A DNA stretch of 64,000 nucleotides from Pelosinus fermentans DSM 17108 (GTDB taxonomy: Bacteria; Bacillota; Negativicutes; DSM-13327), in assembly GCF_000271485.2 (NCBI RefSeq), contig NZ_AKVN02000001.1:376001-440000 (forward strand). The letters are read 5' to 3'. The translations under genes and the position numbers were made by a program. This document shows, one piece after another, positions 16,416-24,738 of the stretch (positions are counted from its first letter, which is position 1; each line of letters begins with the position of its first letter). The notes beneath the pieces were generated by a model. That model had not been told where the DNA came from. It saw only the letters and a list, made by a program, of their open reading frames with translations, and searched no databases.

Positions 16416-17453
16416 ATGAATCAGACAAACAAACCGCCGATTCAAATCAGAAAAAAAAGTCACGCGTGGACAGCGTGGTTCATTATCATAGCGGGGGCCG
16501 GGCTGCTGATCCTGCTCATGGCGTTTTCCATCACCAAGGGTGCGGCGGAAATTCCGCTGTCCTCGGTATGGGACGCCCTGTTTCGCTTTGACGAGAAGAA
16601 TACCCAGCATTTAATTATCGTTGACCTCCGCCTGCCACGCGTCATTGCAAGCGCCTTAGTTGGTGCTGCTTTCGCCGTAGCGGGAGCCATTATGCAGGGC
16701 GTGACCAGAAATCCCATGGCGGATTCCGGGCTGATGGGTCTGAACGCCGGGGCGGGTTTTGCCTTGTCCATCTGCTTTGCCTTCTTTCCGGATCTGGTAT
16801 ATATGCAGATCATTCTTTTTTCCTTTTTGGGCGCGGCATTTGGCGCGGCGCTGGTAGGAGGCATTGCTTCCCTGCGGCGCGGGGGCGCTACCCCCATACG
16901 GCTGGTATTAGCAGGTGCCGCTGTCAGCGCGCTGCTGGCAGCGCTCAGCCAGGGCATCGCCCTATACTTCGGCGTGGCCCAGGATATGATGTTCTGGACG
17001 GCAGGCGGAGTGGCCGGTTCTAACTGGGAGCAAATTAGGATTATGGCGCCGTGGATACTTGGCGCGCTCTTGGGAGCCATCGCCATTGCCCGCTCTGTTT
17101 CTCTGCTGAGCCTTGGCGAGGATGTAGCCAAGGGATTGGGGCTGAATACGACGGTGGGCAGTGTACTGTGCTTCCTGATCGTACTGATACTGGCGGGCGC
17201 TTCCGTTTCCGTTGTGGGCGCTGTGGGGTTTGTGGGCCTTATCATCCCCCATCTGGCACGGTATTTTGTAGGCGTGGATTACCGCTGGGTTATCCCTTCC
17301 TCAGCGGTGTTGGGTGCGCTGCTCATGGTGCTGGCCGATTTGGGTGCGCGAACGCTCAACCCGCCTTTTGAAACCCCCATCGGCGCGCTGATTGGACTTG
17401 TCGGCGTTCCTTTCTTTTTGTATCTTGTTCATAAGCAAAGGATGGCACTGTGA
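16416..17453 (+). CDS. FecCD-family ABC permease, first subunit
   Basis: A 345-residue membrane protein of the FecCD/BtuC family with about ten helices. Hallmarks are LRLPRVIASALVGAAFAVAGAIMQGVTRNPMADSGLMGLNAGA (about residues 68-110) and VGFVGLIIPHLARYFVG near residue 275. It forms half of the channel for the iron-chelate or corrinoid. ATG 16416 follows AAGGGAGGAG. From about 16.3 kb the DNA becomes visibly more G+C rich than the receptor and binding-protein genes, which suggests a junction between segments of different origin. The stop overlaps the next start by four bases. Confidence 0.9.
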   Translation: MNQTNKPPIQIRKKSHAWTAWFIIIAGAGLLILLMAFSITKGAAEIPLSSVWDALFRFDEKNTQHLIIVDLRLPRVIASALVGAAFAVAGAIMQGVTRNPMADSGLMGLNAGAGFALSICFAFFPDLVYMQIILFSFLGAAFGAALVGGIASLRRGGATPIRLVLAGAAVSALLAALSQGIALYFGVAQDMMFWTAGGVAGSNWEQIRIMAPWILGALLGAIAIARSVSLLSLGEDVAKGLGLNTTVGSVLCFLIVLILAGASVSVVGAVGFVGLIIPHLARYFVGVDYRWVIPSSAVLGALLMVLADLGARTLNPPFETPIGALIGLVGVPFFLYLVHKQRMAL

Positions 17454-18493
17454 TGATGAACCAACTGAAAAAAAACGAAGCCTATAAAAGAAAAATTGCT
17501 TTGCGCAACACGGCCATTGTCGTCGGCTGCGCGGCGCTGCTCCTACTTTCCTTTATCATCAGCATGAACACCGGATACACGAAACTGCCTCCGTCAGATA
17601 CGCTGCGCACTTTGTTCGGCGGCGGTACGGCCAGAGAAAATCTCATTTTATTCGATTTCCGGCTGCCCCGTATTGTGGTTTCCATTCTAGTGGGGGCAGG
17701 TCTCGCGCTATCCGGCTGCATCATACAGGGCGTCGCAAAAAATGCGCTGGCTGATCCAGGCCTGCTCGGTATTAATGCGGGCGCAGGACTGATGGTTATC
17801 TTGTACGTGCTGTTCTTCGAGACGCATTCCTTCCTGTCGGTATTCACTCTGCCATTTCTGGCGCTGTTTGGTGCAGGCGCAACGGCAGGTATCATCTATG
17901 TGCTGGCCTTCAAAAAAGGAGAAGGCATCGCGCCTCTGCGCCTGATTTTAACCGGTGTGGCAGTGCAGGCGGGACTTTCTTCTTTGACCACCGTGCTGGT
18001 GGTCAAGCTGGCTGACACCCAGTTTGACTTTGTGGCGACATGGCAGGCAGGGAGCATCTGGGCAAGCAACTGGAAATTCGTGCTGACCCTGCTGCCGTGG
18101 CTGCTGCTCTTAATCCCCTATGTACTGTCTAAATCCCGCGTGCTGGATGTGCTGAATCTGGGGGATGATGTAGCTTACAGTCTGGGCGCGACGGTAGAGC
18201 GGGAACGGCGCAGGCTGCTTGCTGCCTCGGTCGCGCTGGCGGCCTCTTGCGTAGCGGTCAGCGGCAGCATCAGCTTTGTGGGGTTGATCGCGCCTCATCT
18301 GGCGCGGCGGCTTGTAGGACCGAGACATCGGATTCTGCTGCCTACCTGTGCACTTGCGGGAGCAGTATTGGTTTCGGCGGCAGATACCATCGCGCGGATG
18401 GTGGCTCAGCCCGCGGGAATTCCTACCGGCATCATGGTGGCGATCGTCGGCGCGCCGTACTTTCTCTATCTTTTGGCGAAAAGCAGATACTAA
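17450..18493 (+). CDS. FecCD-family ABC permease, second subunit
   Basis: A 347-residue paralogue of the preceding gene with the same signatures: FRLPRIVVSILVGAGLALSGCIIQGVAKNALADPGLLGINAGA and ISFVGLIAPHLARRLVGP. Two different FecCD permeases form the heterodimeric channel seen in ferric enterobactin and ferric citrate importers, unlike the homodimer of vitamin B12 importers. GTG 17450 overlaps the previous stop; ATG 17453 is an equally good start (AAAGGA upstream). Confidence 0.9.
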   Translation: MMMNQLKKNEAYKRKIALRNTAIVVGCAALLLLSFIISMNTGYTKLPPSDTLRTLFGGGTARENLILFDFRLPRIVVSILVGAGLALSGCIIQGVAKNALADPGLLGINAGAGLMVILYVLFFETHSFLSVFTLPFLALFGAGATAGIIYVLAFKKGEGIAPLRLILTGVAVQAGLSSLTTVLVVKLADTQFDFVATWQAGSIWASNWKFVLTLLPWLLLLIPYVLSKSRVLDVLNLGDDVAYSLGATVERERRRLLAASVALAASCVAVSGSISFVGLIAPHLARRLVGPRHRILLPTCALAGAVLVSAADTIARMVAQPAGIPTGIMVAIVGAPYFLYLLAKSRY

Positions 18494-18500
18494 CGAAAGG

Positions 18501-19334
18501 ATGATAAATCTGAACAGCATTACAACCAAGAATTTAGCTGTCGCCTACGAGGATAATCTTGTAGTAAACGGTTTGAATATGCAGATTCCCCAGGGGAAAA
18601 TAACGGCCATCATTGGTCCAAACGGCTGCGGCAAGTCTACGGTGTTAAAGACTGTGGGGCGTATCCTGAAACCGAAGAACGGCATGGTATACTTGAATGG
18701 GGACGATATCCGGCGCTTAACGACCAAGGAAGTTGCTCAGAAAATGGCAATCCTGCCTCAATCTCCCCAGGCTCCAGCCGGTTTGACGGTGGGCGAGCTG
18801 GTGGCCTACGGCCGCTTCCCCTATCAGCGGGGCTTGGACAAATTAAAGCCCGAGGATAAAGAAATTATCGCCTGGGCGCTGGAGGTTACAAAACTCACGG
18901 AGTTGGAAAACACGGCGGTAGACAACCTTTCCGGCGGGCAGCGTCAGCGGGTCTGGATCGCTATGGCTCTTGCACAGCAAACCGATTTGATTCTGCTGGA
19001 CGAGCCGACCACCTATCTCGATTTGTCCTACCAGCTGGAAGTATTGGAACTGCTCTACCGTCTGAACCGGGAGCAGGGCCGCACCATAGTAATGGTGCTC
19101 CACGATTTAAACCTTGCCGCCCGCTTTGCCGACTACATGGTAGCGATCCGCTGCGGGAACATTATCTGCCACGGTGCGCCCGAAGAAATAATGACCACTA
19201 AAGTGCTGCGGGAAACGTTTCGCATCGACGCAAAGATCATAACCGAACCCCGCACGGGCAGACCCACCTGCATTTCCTATGACCTCATTAAGGAGAATGA
19301 ACCTAGACCCTACATGAAAGAAGGTGCCAAATGA
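18501..19334 (+). CDS. FecE/FhuC-type ABC ATPase
   Basis: An ATPase of about 277 residues with Walker [10 protein letters not shown] (about residues 37-45), [25 protein letters not shown] (the family's Q-loop region), ABC signature [17 protein letters not shown] and Walker [14 protein letters not shown]. This set identifies the siderophore/corrinoid importer ATPases. The start is uncertain: AAAGG directly abuts ATG 18501, while CTG 18510 has 8-base spacing and matches the usual N-terminus. It ends four bases into the NifH-like gene, so the importer and the nitrogenase-like genes are translationally linked. Confidence 0.9.
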   Translation: MINLNSITTKNLAVAYEDNLVVNGLNMQIPQGKITAIIGPNGCGKSTVLKTVGRILKPKNGMVYLNGDDIRRLTTKEVAQKMAILPQSPQAPAGLTVGELVAYGRFPYQRGLDKLKPEDKEIIAWALEVTKLTELENTAVDNLSGGQRQRVWIAMALAQQTDLILLDEPTTYLDLSYQLEVLELLYRLNREQGRTIVMVLHDLNLAARFADYMVAIRCGNIICHGAPEEIMTTKVLRETFRIDAKIITEPRTGRPTCISYDLIKENEPRPYMKEGAK

Positions 19335-20086
19335 AAAAAATTGCAATCTACGGCAAGGGCGGTATCGGAAAATCGACCACCGTGTCCAATGTATCCGCAG
19401 CCATGGCAGCGCTGGGGCTGACCGTACTGCAAATCGGCTGCGACCCTAAGGCCGATTCCAGCCGCACTCTGACCGGCGGGAAAAACATCCCCACAGTGCT
19501 GGATACCTTGCGGAAAAAGGGCGATGCAGAGCTTGACGACCTCGTGGTAAAAAGCAGCACAGGCGTGCTGTGTGTGGAATCCGGCGGCCCGGTTCCCGGG
19601 GTGGGCTGTGCCGGGCGCGGCATCATCACGGCTTTTGAAAAGCTGGAGGAGCTGGATGCCTACGAAATCTACAAACCGGATGTGGTGCTTTACGACGTAC
19701 TGGGCGATGTGGTCTGCGGCGGCTTTGCTATGCCCATCCGGGGCGGCTATGCTGACGAGGTGTGCATTGTCACCTCGGGTGAGATGATGGCCCTCTATGC
19801 AGCGGCGAATATCGCCCACGCGGTCAAGAGTTTTGGCAAGCGCGGCTACGCCTCCCTGCGGGGGCTGATCCTCAACGCCAAGAACATTGAAGGCGAAAAT
19901 GAGCTGGTGGATAAGGCAGCAGCGGAGATTGAAGCACCGGTTATTTACCGCTTGCCCCGCGATCCTTTTGTGCAGCAGGCCGAGGCCCAGGGAAAAACCG
20001 TGGTGGAGGCTTTCCCGGATTGCTCTATGGCGGCCCATTACAAGGCACTTGCCAGGCTGCTGCTGGAAGGAGGCGAAGCACCATAA
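19331..20086 (+). CDS. NifH-like (nitrogenase iron-protein family) ATPase
   Basis: A 251-residue protein of the NifH/BchL/CfbC family. It has the P-loop GKGGIGKST (residues 8-16), the [10 protein letters not shown] motif (36-45), and the two cysteines that hold the [4Fe-4S] cluster between two monomers: Cys93 in VGCAGRGI and Cys129 in [11 protein letters not shown]. The arginine after the first cysteine (Arg96) matches the ADP-ribosylation site of nitrogenase reductase. It would transfer electrons with ATP hydrolysis to the NifD/NifK-like pair encoded next. No nif cofactor assembly gene is seen, so true nitrogen fixation is unlikely. The start overlaps the importer ATPase stop by four bases. 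Confidence 0.9.
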   Translation: MKKIAIYGKGGIGKSTTVSNVSAAMAALGLTVLQIGCDPKADSSRTLTGGKNIPTVLDTLRKKGDAELDDLVVKSSTGVLCVESGGPVPGVGCAGRGIITAFEKLEELDAYEIYKPDVVLYDVLGDVVCGGFAMPIRGGYADEVCIVTSGEMMALYAAANIAHAVKSFGKRGYASLRGLILNAKNIEGENELVDKAAAEIEAPVIYRLPRDPFVQQAEAQGKTVVEAFPDCSMAAHYKALARLLLEGGEAP

Positions 20087-21381
20087 ACGAGTTGAAACAC
20101 GTAAAGCGCCTGTCGGCAGTAAAATCCAACAACGGCATAAAATTCCTGACGCCCGCGGTTTCCCCCGGTAACCATTGCCCTATGCGCATCGCGTCGGTGA
20201 ACGTGGAAAAAATCAAGGACTTGTCTTCCCTGCTGGTTGGAATGCCGGAGTGCACCACGCACTCGCGGCTTTTTAGCCCCAAGCCGGAAGGCAGGCATGG
20301 CGAGCTGTATTGGCTGTATGTACTGGATGCTCAGGAGGTGGTGTTCGGCTGCCGGAATGGGCTGATCGATGCCCTCAGAAAGATGGATAAAGCCGGAGCA
20401 AAGGCGATTTTAATGATTATCACCTGCGTGCCGGAGCTGATTGGGGAGGACATCCAGGCAATTCTCAATGAAGTACAGCCGGAATTGTCTGCGCGCGTCA
20501 CCTTTGTGATGCTGGGGCAGTTCAAAAACATCAGTTATCCTCCCGGTTCGTGGAAAACAATGGAGGCGCTGGGCATGCTGATGGACGGGAAAGCAACAGA
20601 TCCCAATCGCGTTAATGTGCTGGGCCGCGCCCCAGAAGAAGAACATATCCCCCTGCCGTCCCTGCTGCCCGCTCTCACGGGGCGCGGCCTTACTTTGCGC
20701 TATCTGGCGCCGGGCTCTTCCCTGGAGGATTTTCAAAGAGCGCCGGATGCTGCACTGAATTTGGTAGTTTCTCCCTTTATGCAGCCGCTGGCCGCCAGGA
20801 TGGAGCGGGAATTTGGCGTGCCCTATATCACCCTGCACACGCTATATGATGTAGAGAGTATTGACAAGGCCTATACGGCTCTTGCAGAACGCTTCGGCTA
20901 TTCCTGGGACGATGCATTTGAAAAGGAACGCCAGGAAGCACTTACTTTGCAGAATCAGGCGAGAAAAAGGCTGGGCGGGCTTCGGTATGTATTCTTTCCT
21001 AGAATTGACATACCCCTTCCACTAGCTGTCTTTCTTACCGGGCTTGGCATGGAGCCGCTGCTTTTGCATTTGGAGGAATATTATCCCGAGGACAGGGGCT
21101 ATGCCAAGGAGCTTACTGACATGGGGCATAATCCGTGGGTTTGCCGGATGGTGAATGCACAAGCAGATTTGCCGATTTTGGAAAAGCTGGCTCCGGATTT
21201 ATGCTTTGGTTATTTGCCGGAACCTAACAAAACCATTCCTTGCGTACCGGATTTATTTGATTTTTACGGACAAGTGGGTTATGCCCGTACGAGTTACCTG
21301 TTAAAAAGAATCTTAGGTATATTGAATGAAATCAACGCATCCGGGAAAGGAGGGACTGCACATGGGTCTGCATCGATTTAA
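20083..21381 (+). CDS. NifD/NifK-like nitrogenase component 1 subunit with three cluster cysteines
   Basis: About 432 residues of nitrogenase component 1 fold. Numbered from codon 20083, cysteines occur at 32 (NHCPM), 57 ([11 protein letters not shown]), 90 and 115 ([12 protein letters not shown]). Cys32, Cys57 and Cys115 match the three cluster ligands of NifD/NifK (the last in the TC.pE.IGdD motif). No histidine/cysteine pair for an FeMo-type cofactor is obvious. The start is odd: the junction reads CACCATAAACGAG, with ATA where an ATGA overlap would be expected, 9 bases after GGAGG; TTG 20092 is the next option. It belongs to the unassigned nitrogenase-like proteins related to DPOR, COR, CfbCD and methylthio-alkane reductase. 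Confidence 0.8.
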   Translation: MNELKHVKRLSAVKSNNGIKFLTPAVSPGNHCPMRIASVNVEKIKDLSSLLVGMPECTTHSRLFSPKPEGRHGELYWLYVLDAQEVVFGCRNGLIDALRKMDKAGAKAILMIITCVPELIGEDIQAILNEVQPELSARVTFVMLGQFKNISYPPGSWKTMEALGMLMDGKATDPNRVNVLGRAPEEEHIPLPSLLPALTGRGLTLRYLAPGSSLEDFQRAPDAALNLVVSPFMQPLAARMEREFGVPYITLHTLYDVESIDKAYTALAERFGYSWDDAFEKERQEALTLQNQARKRLGGLRYVFFPRIDIPLPLAVFLTGLGMEPLLLHLEEYYPEDRGYAKELTDMGHNPWVCRMVNAQADLPILEKLAPDLCFGYLPEPNKTIPCVPDLFDFYGQVGYARTSYLLKRILGILNEINASGKGGTAHGSASI

Positions 21382-22591
21382 GCCGCTGCCTTCGGGACGT
21401 ATGGGTATTCTTTGGACACTTGCTGCCATCCGTGATGCTGCGCTTGTGGAATTTGGCTGCATGGGGCACATGCTCTACAGCGGTGTAACCCTCAAACGCG
21501 CAGGTGTACATAACGCCTGCAAGCTATACTCCACCCACATAGACGAAACAGATATCGCCCTTGGCGGCACAGAGAGGCTTAACCATACCATTGACAATGT
21601 GGTAAAGCGCGATCATCCTTGTGTGATTTTTCTTTTGCCCTCCTCGATTCCTGAGGTGATCGGGACGGATCTTCCCGCTCTCTGCGCGGAATTGCAGCCG
21701 GAATATCCCGGCGTTCGCCTGCTGCCCTTCGGTTATGGCGGTTTTAATGTCACTCAGCATCGCGGTATACAAGAAGCCCTTCTGCTGCTTGCCAAAACGC
21801 TGCCGGCGAATTTAAAACGGACGCAGGAGCCGACCTTTAATATCATCGGCTCCTGCGCTGATCTGTTCCGCTTTCAGGCGGATGCTATGGAGCTGGTTCG
21901 TATAATGGAGGGTGCATTCGGCATAAAGCCACTGTGTGTGATGACCTCGGATACATCGGTTACAGAAATTGAGAATATGGGCGGCGCACATATCAACCTT
22001 GTCATACGACGCGAAGGCGAACCTGCTGCGAAGCACTTGCAACAGCGCTTCGGGACGCCCTATCTTTTGGGACGGCCATATGGTATCGACGGAACCACCC
22101 GGTGGCTTGAGCAAATTACGCAAATAGCCGGTTTGACTCCTGATGCCGCTTTCCTCAAGGATCAGCGGGAAATCTCCCGGCAGCAGCTTGCATCCGTAAT
22201 GCCGTCCTTACGGCACATCATAAGAGCGCACCCCGAGGAAGCCGTTTTGTCCTTGGGCGGACATGCCGATGTGGTCAGGGGCGTTCTTTCTTTTGGCTGC
22301 GGTGAACTTTCCCTTGCCAGAGGAACCTGCTGGTGCGACTGTCCCGATATGACCACTGAGGATATTCCTTATTTTTCGGAAGACCAATGGACGCGAGCGG
22401 TACAGGAACATAAGAAGGGTTATCTTATGGCCAGCGGTGAGGCGCTGGAATGGGCAGGCCGCAATACAAAGCTGCAAATTTCCAATCCCGATACAAAATG
22501 GCGTCTGCATCCCTATGAGCCTCCCTTTATGGGCTTTCGCGGTGCTGTTCATCTGGTAAATCTATGGATTAATGAGAATGTTGAAGATTGA
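21362..22591 (+). CDS. NifK/NifE-like nitrogenase component 1 subunit with one cluster cysteine
   Basis: A 409-residue partner subunit. It shows the fold's landmarks: EFGCMGHMLYS (Cys33), the IPEVIGTDLPA loop (about residues 91-103), NIIGSCADLFRFQADAMELVRIM, and TPYLLGRPYGIDGTT. Two of the three usual cluster cysteines are replaced: the first position reads PLPSGRMG (Ser11) and the third reads PSSIPEVIG. Only Cys33 remains, giving a 3+1 set with the partner. A separate TCWCDC motif lies at Cys323, 325 and 327. The C-terminus (PPFMGFRGAVHLVNLW) matches component 1 proteins. ATG 21362 follows AAAGGAGGG and lies inside the previous gene, so translation is coupled. Confidence 0.8.
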   Translation: MGLHRFKPLPSGRMGILWTLAAIRDAALVEFGCMGHMLYSGVTLKRAGVHNACKLYSTHIDETDIALGGTERLNHTIDNVVKRDHPCVIFLLPSSIPEVIGTDLPALCAELQPEYPGVRLLPFGYGGFNVTQHRGIQEALLLLAKTLPANLKRTQEPTFNIIGSCADLFRFQADAMELVRIMEGAFGIKPLCVMTSDTSVTEIENMGGAHINLVIRREGEPAAKHLQQRFGTPYLLGRPYGIDGTTRWLEQITQIAGLTPDAAFLKDQREISRQQLASVMPSLRHIIRAHPEEAVLSLGGHADVVRGVLSFGCGELSLARGTCWCDCPDMTTEDIPYFSEDQWTRAVQEHKKGYLMASGEALEWAGRNTKLQISNPDTKWRLHPYEPPFMGFRGAVHLVNLWINENVED

Positions 22592-22618
22592 TCGAAAATA
22601 AGTAAGCTCTTGCAAAGC

Positions 22619-22666
22619 AAAAAGCAGAAGAGATAGCGGAGGTAAGCCGCTGCTTTCTGCTTTTTT
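22619..22666 (+). terminator. Terminator of the TonB receptor/nitrogenase-like operon
   Basis: AAAAGCAGAA pairs with TTCTGCTTTT around an inner TAGCGG/CCGCT stem and is followed by TTTTTT. It separates the operon from the convergent LapA-like gene. Confidence 0.8.
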
Positions 22667-22673
22667 ATAATCA

Positions 22674-23051
22674 TTAAAAAATTTTTTCGGTCGATGTATC
22701 GGAAGATTTCATTTGTAATTTCCCGTCAACTGTTGTATGGCAATCACTGGCCGCAGCAGTGTTACTTTGTACCAATGCAGCTTGTTGCTGTATTTGAGTA
22801 AGATCTTGCTCCAGCTGTTTGATGCGGGACCGGGCCTGATATAATTGTAACCTCAGCTTAATCTGGGAATAGATCTGTAAGGATAGCGCCAATAGAAACC
22901 CAAGAAATGCGGCTCCCCAAATCACAAATACCAATGATGTTTCAATATTCCATTTTAATAAGGCAACTTGCACAGCCATGCTGTTTTGAATCGCAAAGAT
23001 TGCTATTAGACAAGCAAAAATTAAGGCAAAAAACAGGGTAATATAAATCAT
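22674..23051 (-). CDS. LapA-domain (DUF1049) membrane protein
   Basis: A 125-residue inner-membrane protein with two helices (about residues 3-22 and 42-62) around the family's FAIQNSMAVQVALLKWNIETSLVFVIWGAAFLGF pattern, then a coiled coil (about residues 68-95) rich in Gln and Arg. In proteobacteria LapA works with LapB in regulating LPS synthesis. In a diderm Firmicute a related envelope role is plausible but unproven. It stands alone between a convergent operon and a strong terminator. Confidence 0.75.
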   Translation of the reverse strand: MIYITLFFALIFACLIAIFAIQNSMAVQVALLKWNIETSLVFVIWGAAFLGFLLALSLQIYSQIKLRLQLYQARSRIKQLEQDLTQIQQQAALVQSNTAAASDCHTTVDGKLQMKSSDTSTEKIF

Positions 23052-23156
23052 TTTAATTCCCCCTCACTTAATTCATATGACCTTTCCAGTTAACCATGGA
23101 AAACGTGAAGTGTCAATTCTTCACTTGCTATAATAAGGGCAGATGAATAGTATAAT

Positions 23157-23204
23157 AAATCCCCTATGGAGCAGACACTTGAAGGTCTGCTCCATAGGGG
23201 ATTT
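23157..23204 (-). terminator. Perfect 20-bp hairpin terminator
   Basis: Arms 23157-23176 and 23185-23204 pair at all 20 positions around ACTTGAAG. It lies 3' of the 180-residue membrane protein gene and upstream of the LapA-like gene, both leftward. Confidence 0.7.
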
Positions 23205-23242
23205 AAATATAGCATTTTTAAAAATTGTCTTTACTAAAGATT

Positions 23243-23785
23243 TTATTCGGGGTCATCGTCATTTTTCTTTAATGGTTTCATAGCTGGTTTTATTAGTCTG
23301 AATACATTTCCTGCTTGTTCAGAAGCTATGTTTTTTACAAATTCTTTTTCCGAAACTTGAGCCAGAACTAAACCGTATATCGATGTAGTTACAACGTTTG
23401 CCAATGCTGTAGTAAGGGGGATGGGCATCGTTCCCTCCACTTTAAATAAGGAAGCAACGGAGTAAATGAAAAACCATATGAATGTTGAAAAAATCCATCC
23501 CTTGAACAGAAGATTTGTACTTTTGATTAAAGGAACCAGATAAATGAAAACAATTCCGAGAATGCCCGTAAAACCGACATTTGCCGCTAGCGCAAACAAG
23601 ATTTCTCCTATGCTGAATGGTGGAGTCTGCCCCAAAATGATGATTGCAGTCCAATCTGCAAACCGAAGACTGGTGAGACCGAAGAAACCAAGCAGTAAAC
23701 TCGCGATATTCGCGACCAATCCACCTGTTATCCCTGCAATAAAACCTCTGGTAAATTTATCTCTCAAATGATTCCTCTCCTTCAC
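23243..23785 (-). CDS. Uncharacterised four-helix membrane protein
   Basis: A 180-residue protein with about four membrane helices (about residues 17-37, 60-82, 93-113 and 120-142) and a charged C-terminal tail ending in KKNDDDPE. GFIAGITGGLVANIASLLL at the start recalls small Firmicute membrane proteins of the YqhR-like type, but I cannot place it firmly. The ATG has a GGAGAGG element upstream. No partner gene is adjacent. The acidic tail may face the cytoplasm. Confidence 0.6.
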   Translation of the reverse strand: MKERNHLRDKFTRGFIAGITGGLVANIASLLLGFFGLTSLRFADWTAIIILGQTPPFSIGEILFALAANVGFTGILGIVFIYLVPLIKSTNLLFKGWIFSTFIWFFIYSVASLFKVEGTMPIPLTTALANVVTTSIYGLVLAQVSEKEFVKNIASEQAGNVFRLIKPAMKPLKKNDDDPE

Positions 23786-23968
23786 AAACTATAACTTTAG
23801 TATAAACAAGGCTTTAGAAACTATTCAATGCACTGGAGCAAATCCAAGAGGTCCTCTAATTAGTGAAATCAAGCAAATGTATAAAGTGGCATAGCGATTA
23901 TTGTTATATTATGTCGAAGAGGCAGTTGGATGTATTATTGTTCTGGGAAGTCTTTGAGAGTGATAGCA

Positions 23969-24070
23969 TTGACAAATGTGCAATCATGTTGTAAAATAAT
24001 GGAATAGAATTGCTGACTGGTTAATGAATCAGAGGCCTTATCTCGAGAAATACGGGATAGGGCCTTTTTG
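23969..24070 (+). promoter_or_regulatory. Promoter and terminator-bearing leader before the PNPOx-like gene
   Basis: TTGACA (23969-23974) and TAAAAT (23992-23997) are 17 bases apart. The short leader then forms AGGCCTTATCTC / GGGATAGGGCCT around GAGAAATAC, followed by TTTTTG (to about 24070). A promoter followed at once by a terminator suggests either attenuation of the gene at 24120 or a very short RNA. The region 23786-23968 shows nothing else. Confidence 0.55.
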
Positions 24071-24119
24071 TATAAAAAATGCCAGAAAGCAATACAGTTC
24101 AGAAAAGGGAGTGTGCAGC

Positions 24120-24569
24120 ATGACTGTCAGTAAAGAGACCATACAACAATATTTGCAGAAAACCCCGTATATTGCATTAGCAACTGTGAATGAAAAACAG
24201 GCACCGTCACTTAGAACATTAGGATCTTTTGCACCTGATGAGTTTAAGGTTTATTTTTCTACGGGAGAAACGACTGCTAAGGTTGGGCAAATACGATCCA
24301 ATCAGCAGGTTGCTATTTTATTTCAGCATGAAAATCAAAAGATTCCATCCTTTGTTAACGTTATCATTTCCGGTACAGCACATGAATTGGATGAAGATGC
24401 TGAGCGCAGCAAGGCTATTGCTCTGCTGTCCGCCAGAAGTCCGAGGTTTAAAGAAAGGGCAGATAAAAAAGAACTCAATGGTACTGCCTTCTTTCGGATT
24501 GATCCAGAAGAAATAAAAGTAGTTGATCTTAGTAAGGGACCTGGTGCCAGCGGAATCATTAAATTTTAA
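24120..24569 (+). CDS. Pyridoxamine 5'-phosphate oxidase-like flavin protein
   Basis: A 149-residue split-barrel flavin-binding protein. The start TVSKETIQQYLQKTPYIALATVNEKQAPSLRTLGSFA and the middle YFSTGETTAKVGQIRSNQQVAILFQ are typical of the PNPOx-like family, where they bind FMN. Members include haem-degrading and general reductase proteins; the true pyridoxine pathway enzyme is longer. ATG 24120 was chosen over an upstream in-frame ATG because GGGAG lies at suitable distance and the upstream extension overlaps the leader hairpin. The paralogous ABC binding protein follows after another leader. Confidence 0.75.
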   Translation: MTVSKETIQQYLQKTPYIALATVNEKQAPSLRTLGSFAPDEFKVYFSTGETTAKVGQIRSNQQVAILFQHENQKIPSFVNVIISGTAHELDEDAERSKAIALLSARSPRFKERADKKELNGTAFFRIDPEEIKVVDLSKGPGASGIIKF

Positions 24570-24643
24570 AAAGTGAATGTTTTATCAGAGCTAAGAAAAT
24601 AGATGCGGTGTGATATTTTAGATGAGCTTGCCCATCATAACAC

Positions 24644-24702
24644 AAGCTGATCAGCTAACCGCTGAAGGCCTGTACGGAGAATTTCCGCACAGGTCTTTTT
24701 TT
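24644..24702 (+). promoter_or_regulatory. Leader element and terminator before the orphan binding protein
   Basis: AAGCTGATCA (24644-24653) and TGAAGGC (24663-24669) resemble the AAGCTGGTCA ... TGAAGGC pair in front of the SsuA-like gene at 6.7 kb (separations 19 and 17 bases). A terminator hairpin CCTGTaCGGA / TCCGcACAGG (24669-24693) and seven T residues follow. It may be a shared regulatory RNA for the two paralogous transport genes. Confidence 0.45.
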
Positions 24703-24738
24703 GATAACAATAATATATAATTCAGGAGGTCATCGGTA

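Noticed and set aside
16460-17245. Long leftward frame opposite the first FecCD gene
   Set aside because: A shadow of G+C-rich coding DNA with low-complexity Ala/Pro composition; the forward frame has clear family motifs.
19310-20038. 242-codon leftward frame opposite the NifH-like gene
   Set aside because: A composition shadow; the NifH-like frame on the plus strand carries all functional motifs.
19331-22591. A true nitrogen-fixing nitrogenase operon
   Set aside because: Only three genes are present, the second component 1 subunit lacks two of its three cluster cysteines, no FeMo-cofactor ligands or nifENB genes are visible, and the context is chelate uptake.
23880-24000. 27-codon frame starting at ATG near 23912
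   Set aside because: No ribosome site, and it runs through the strong promoter at 23969-23997.
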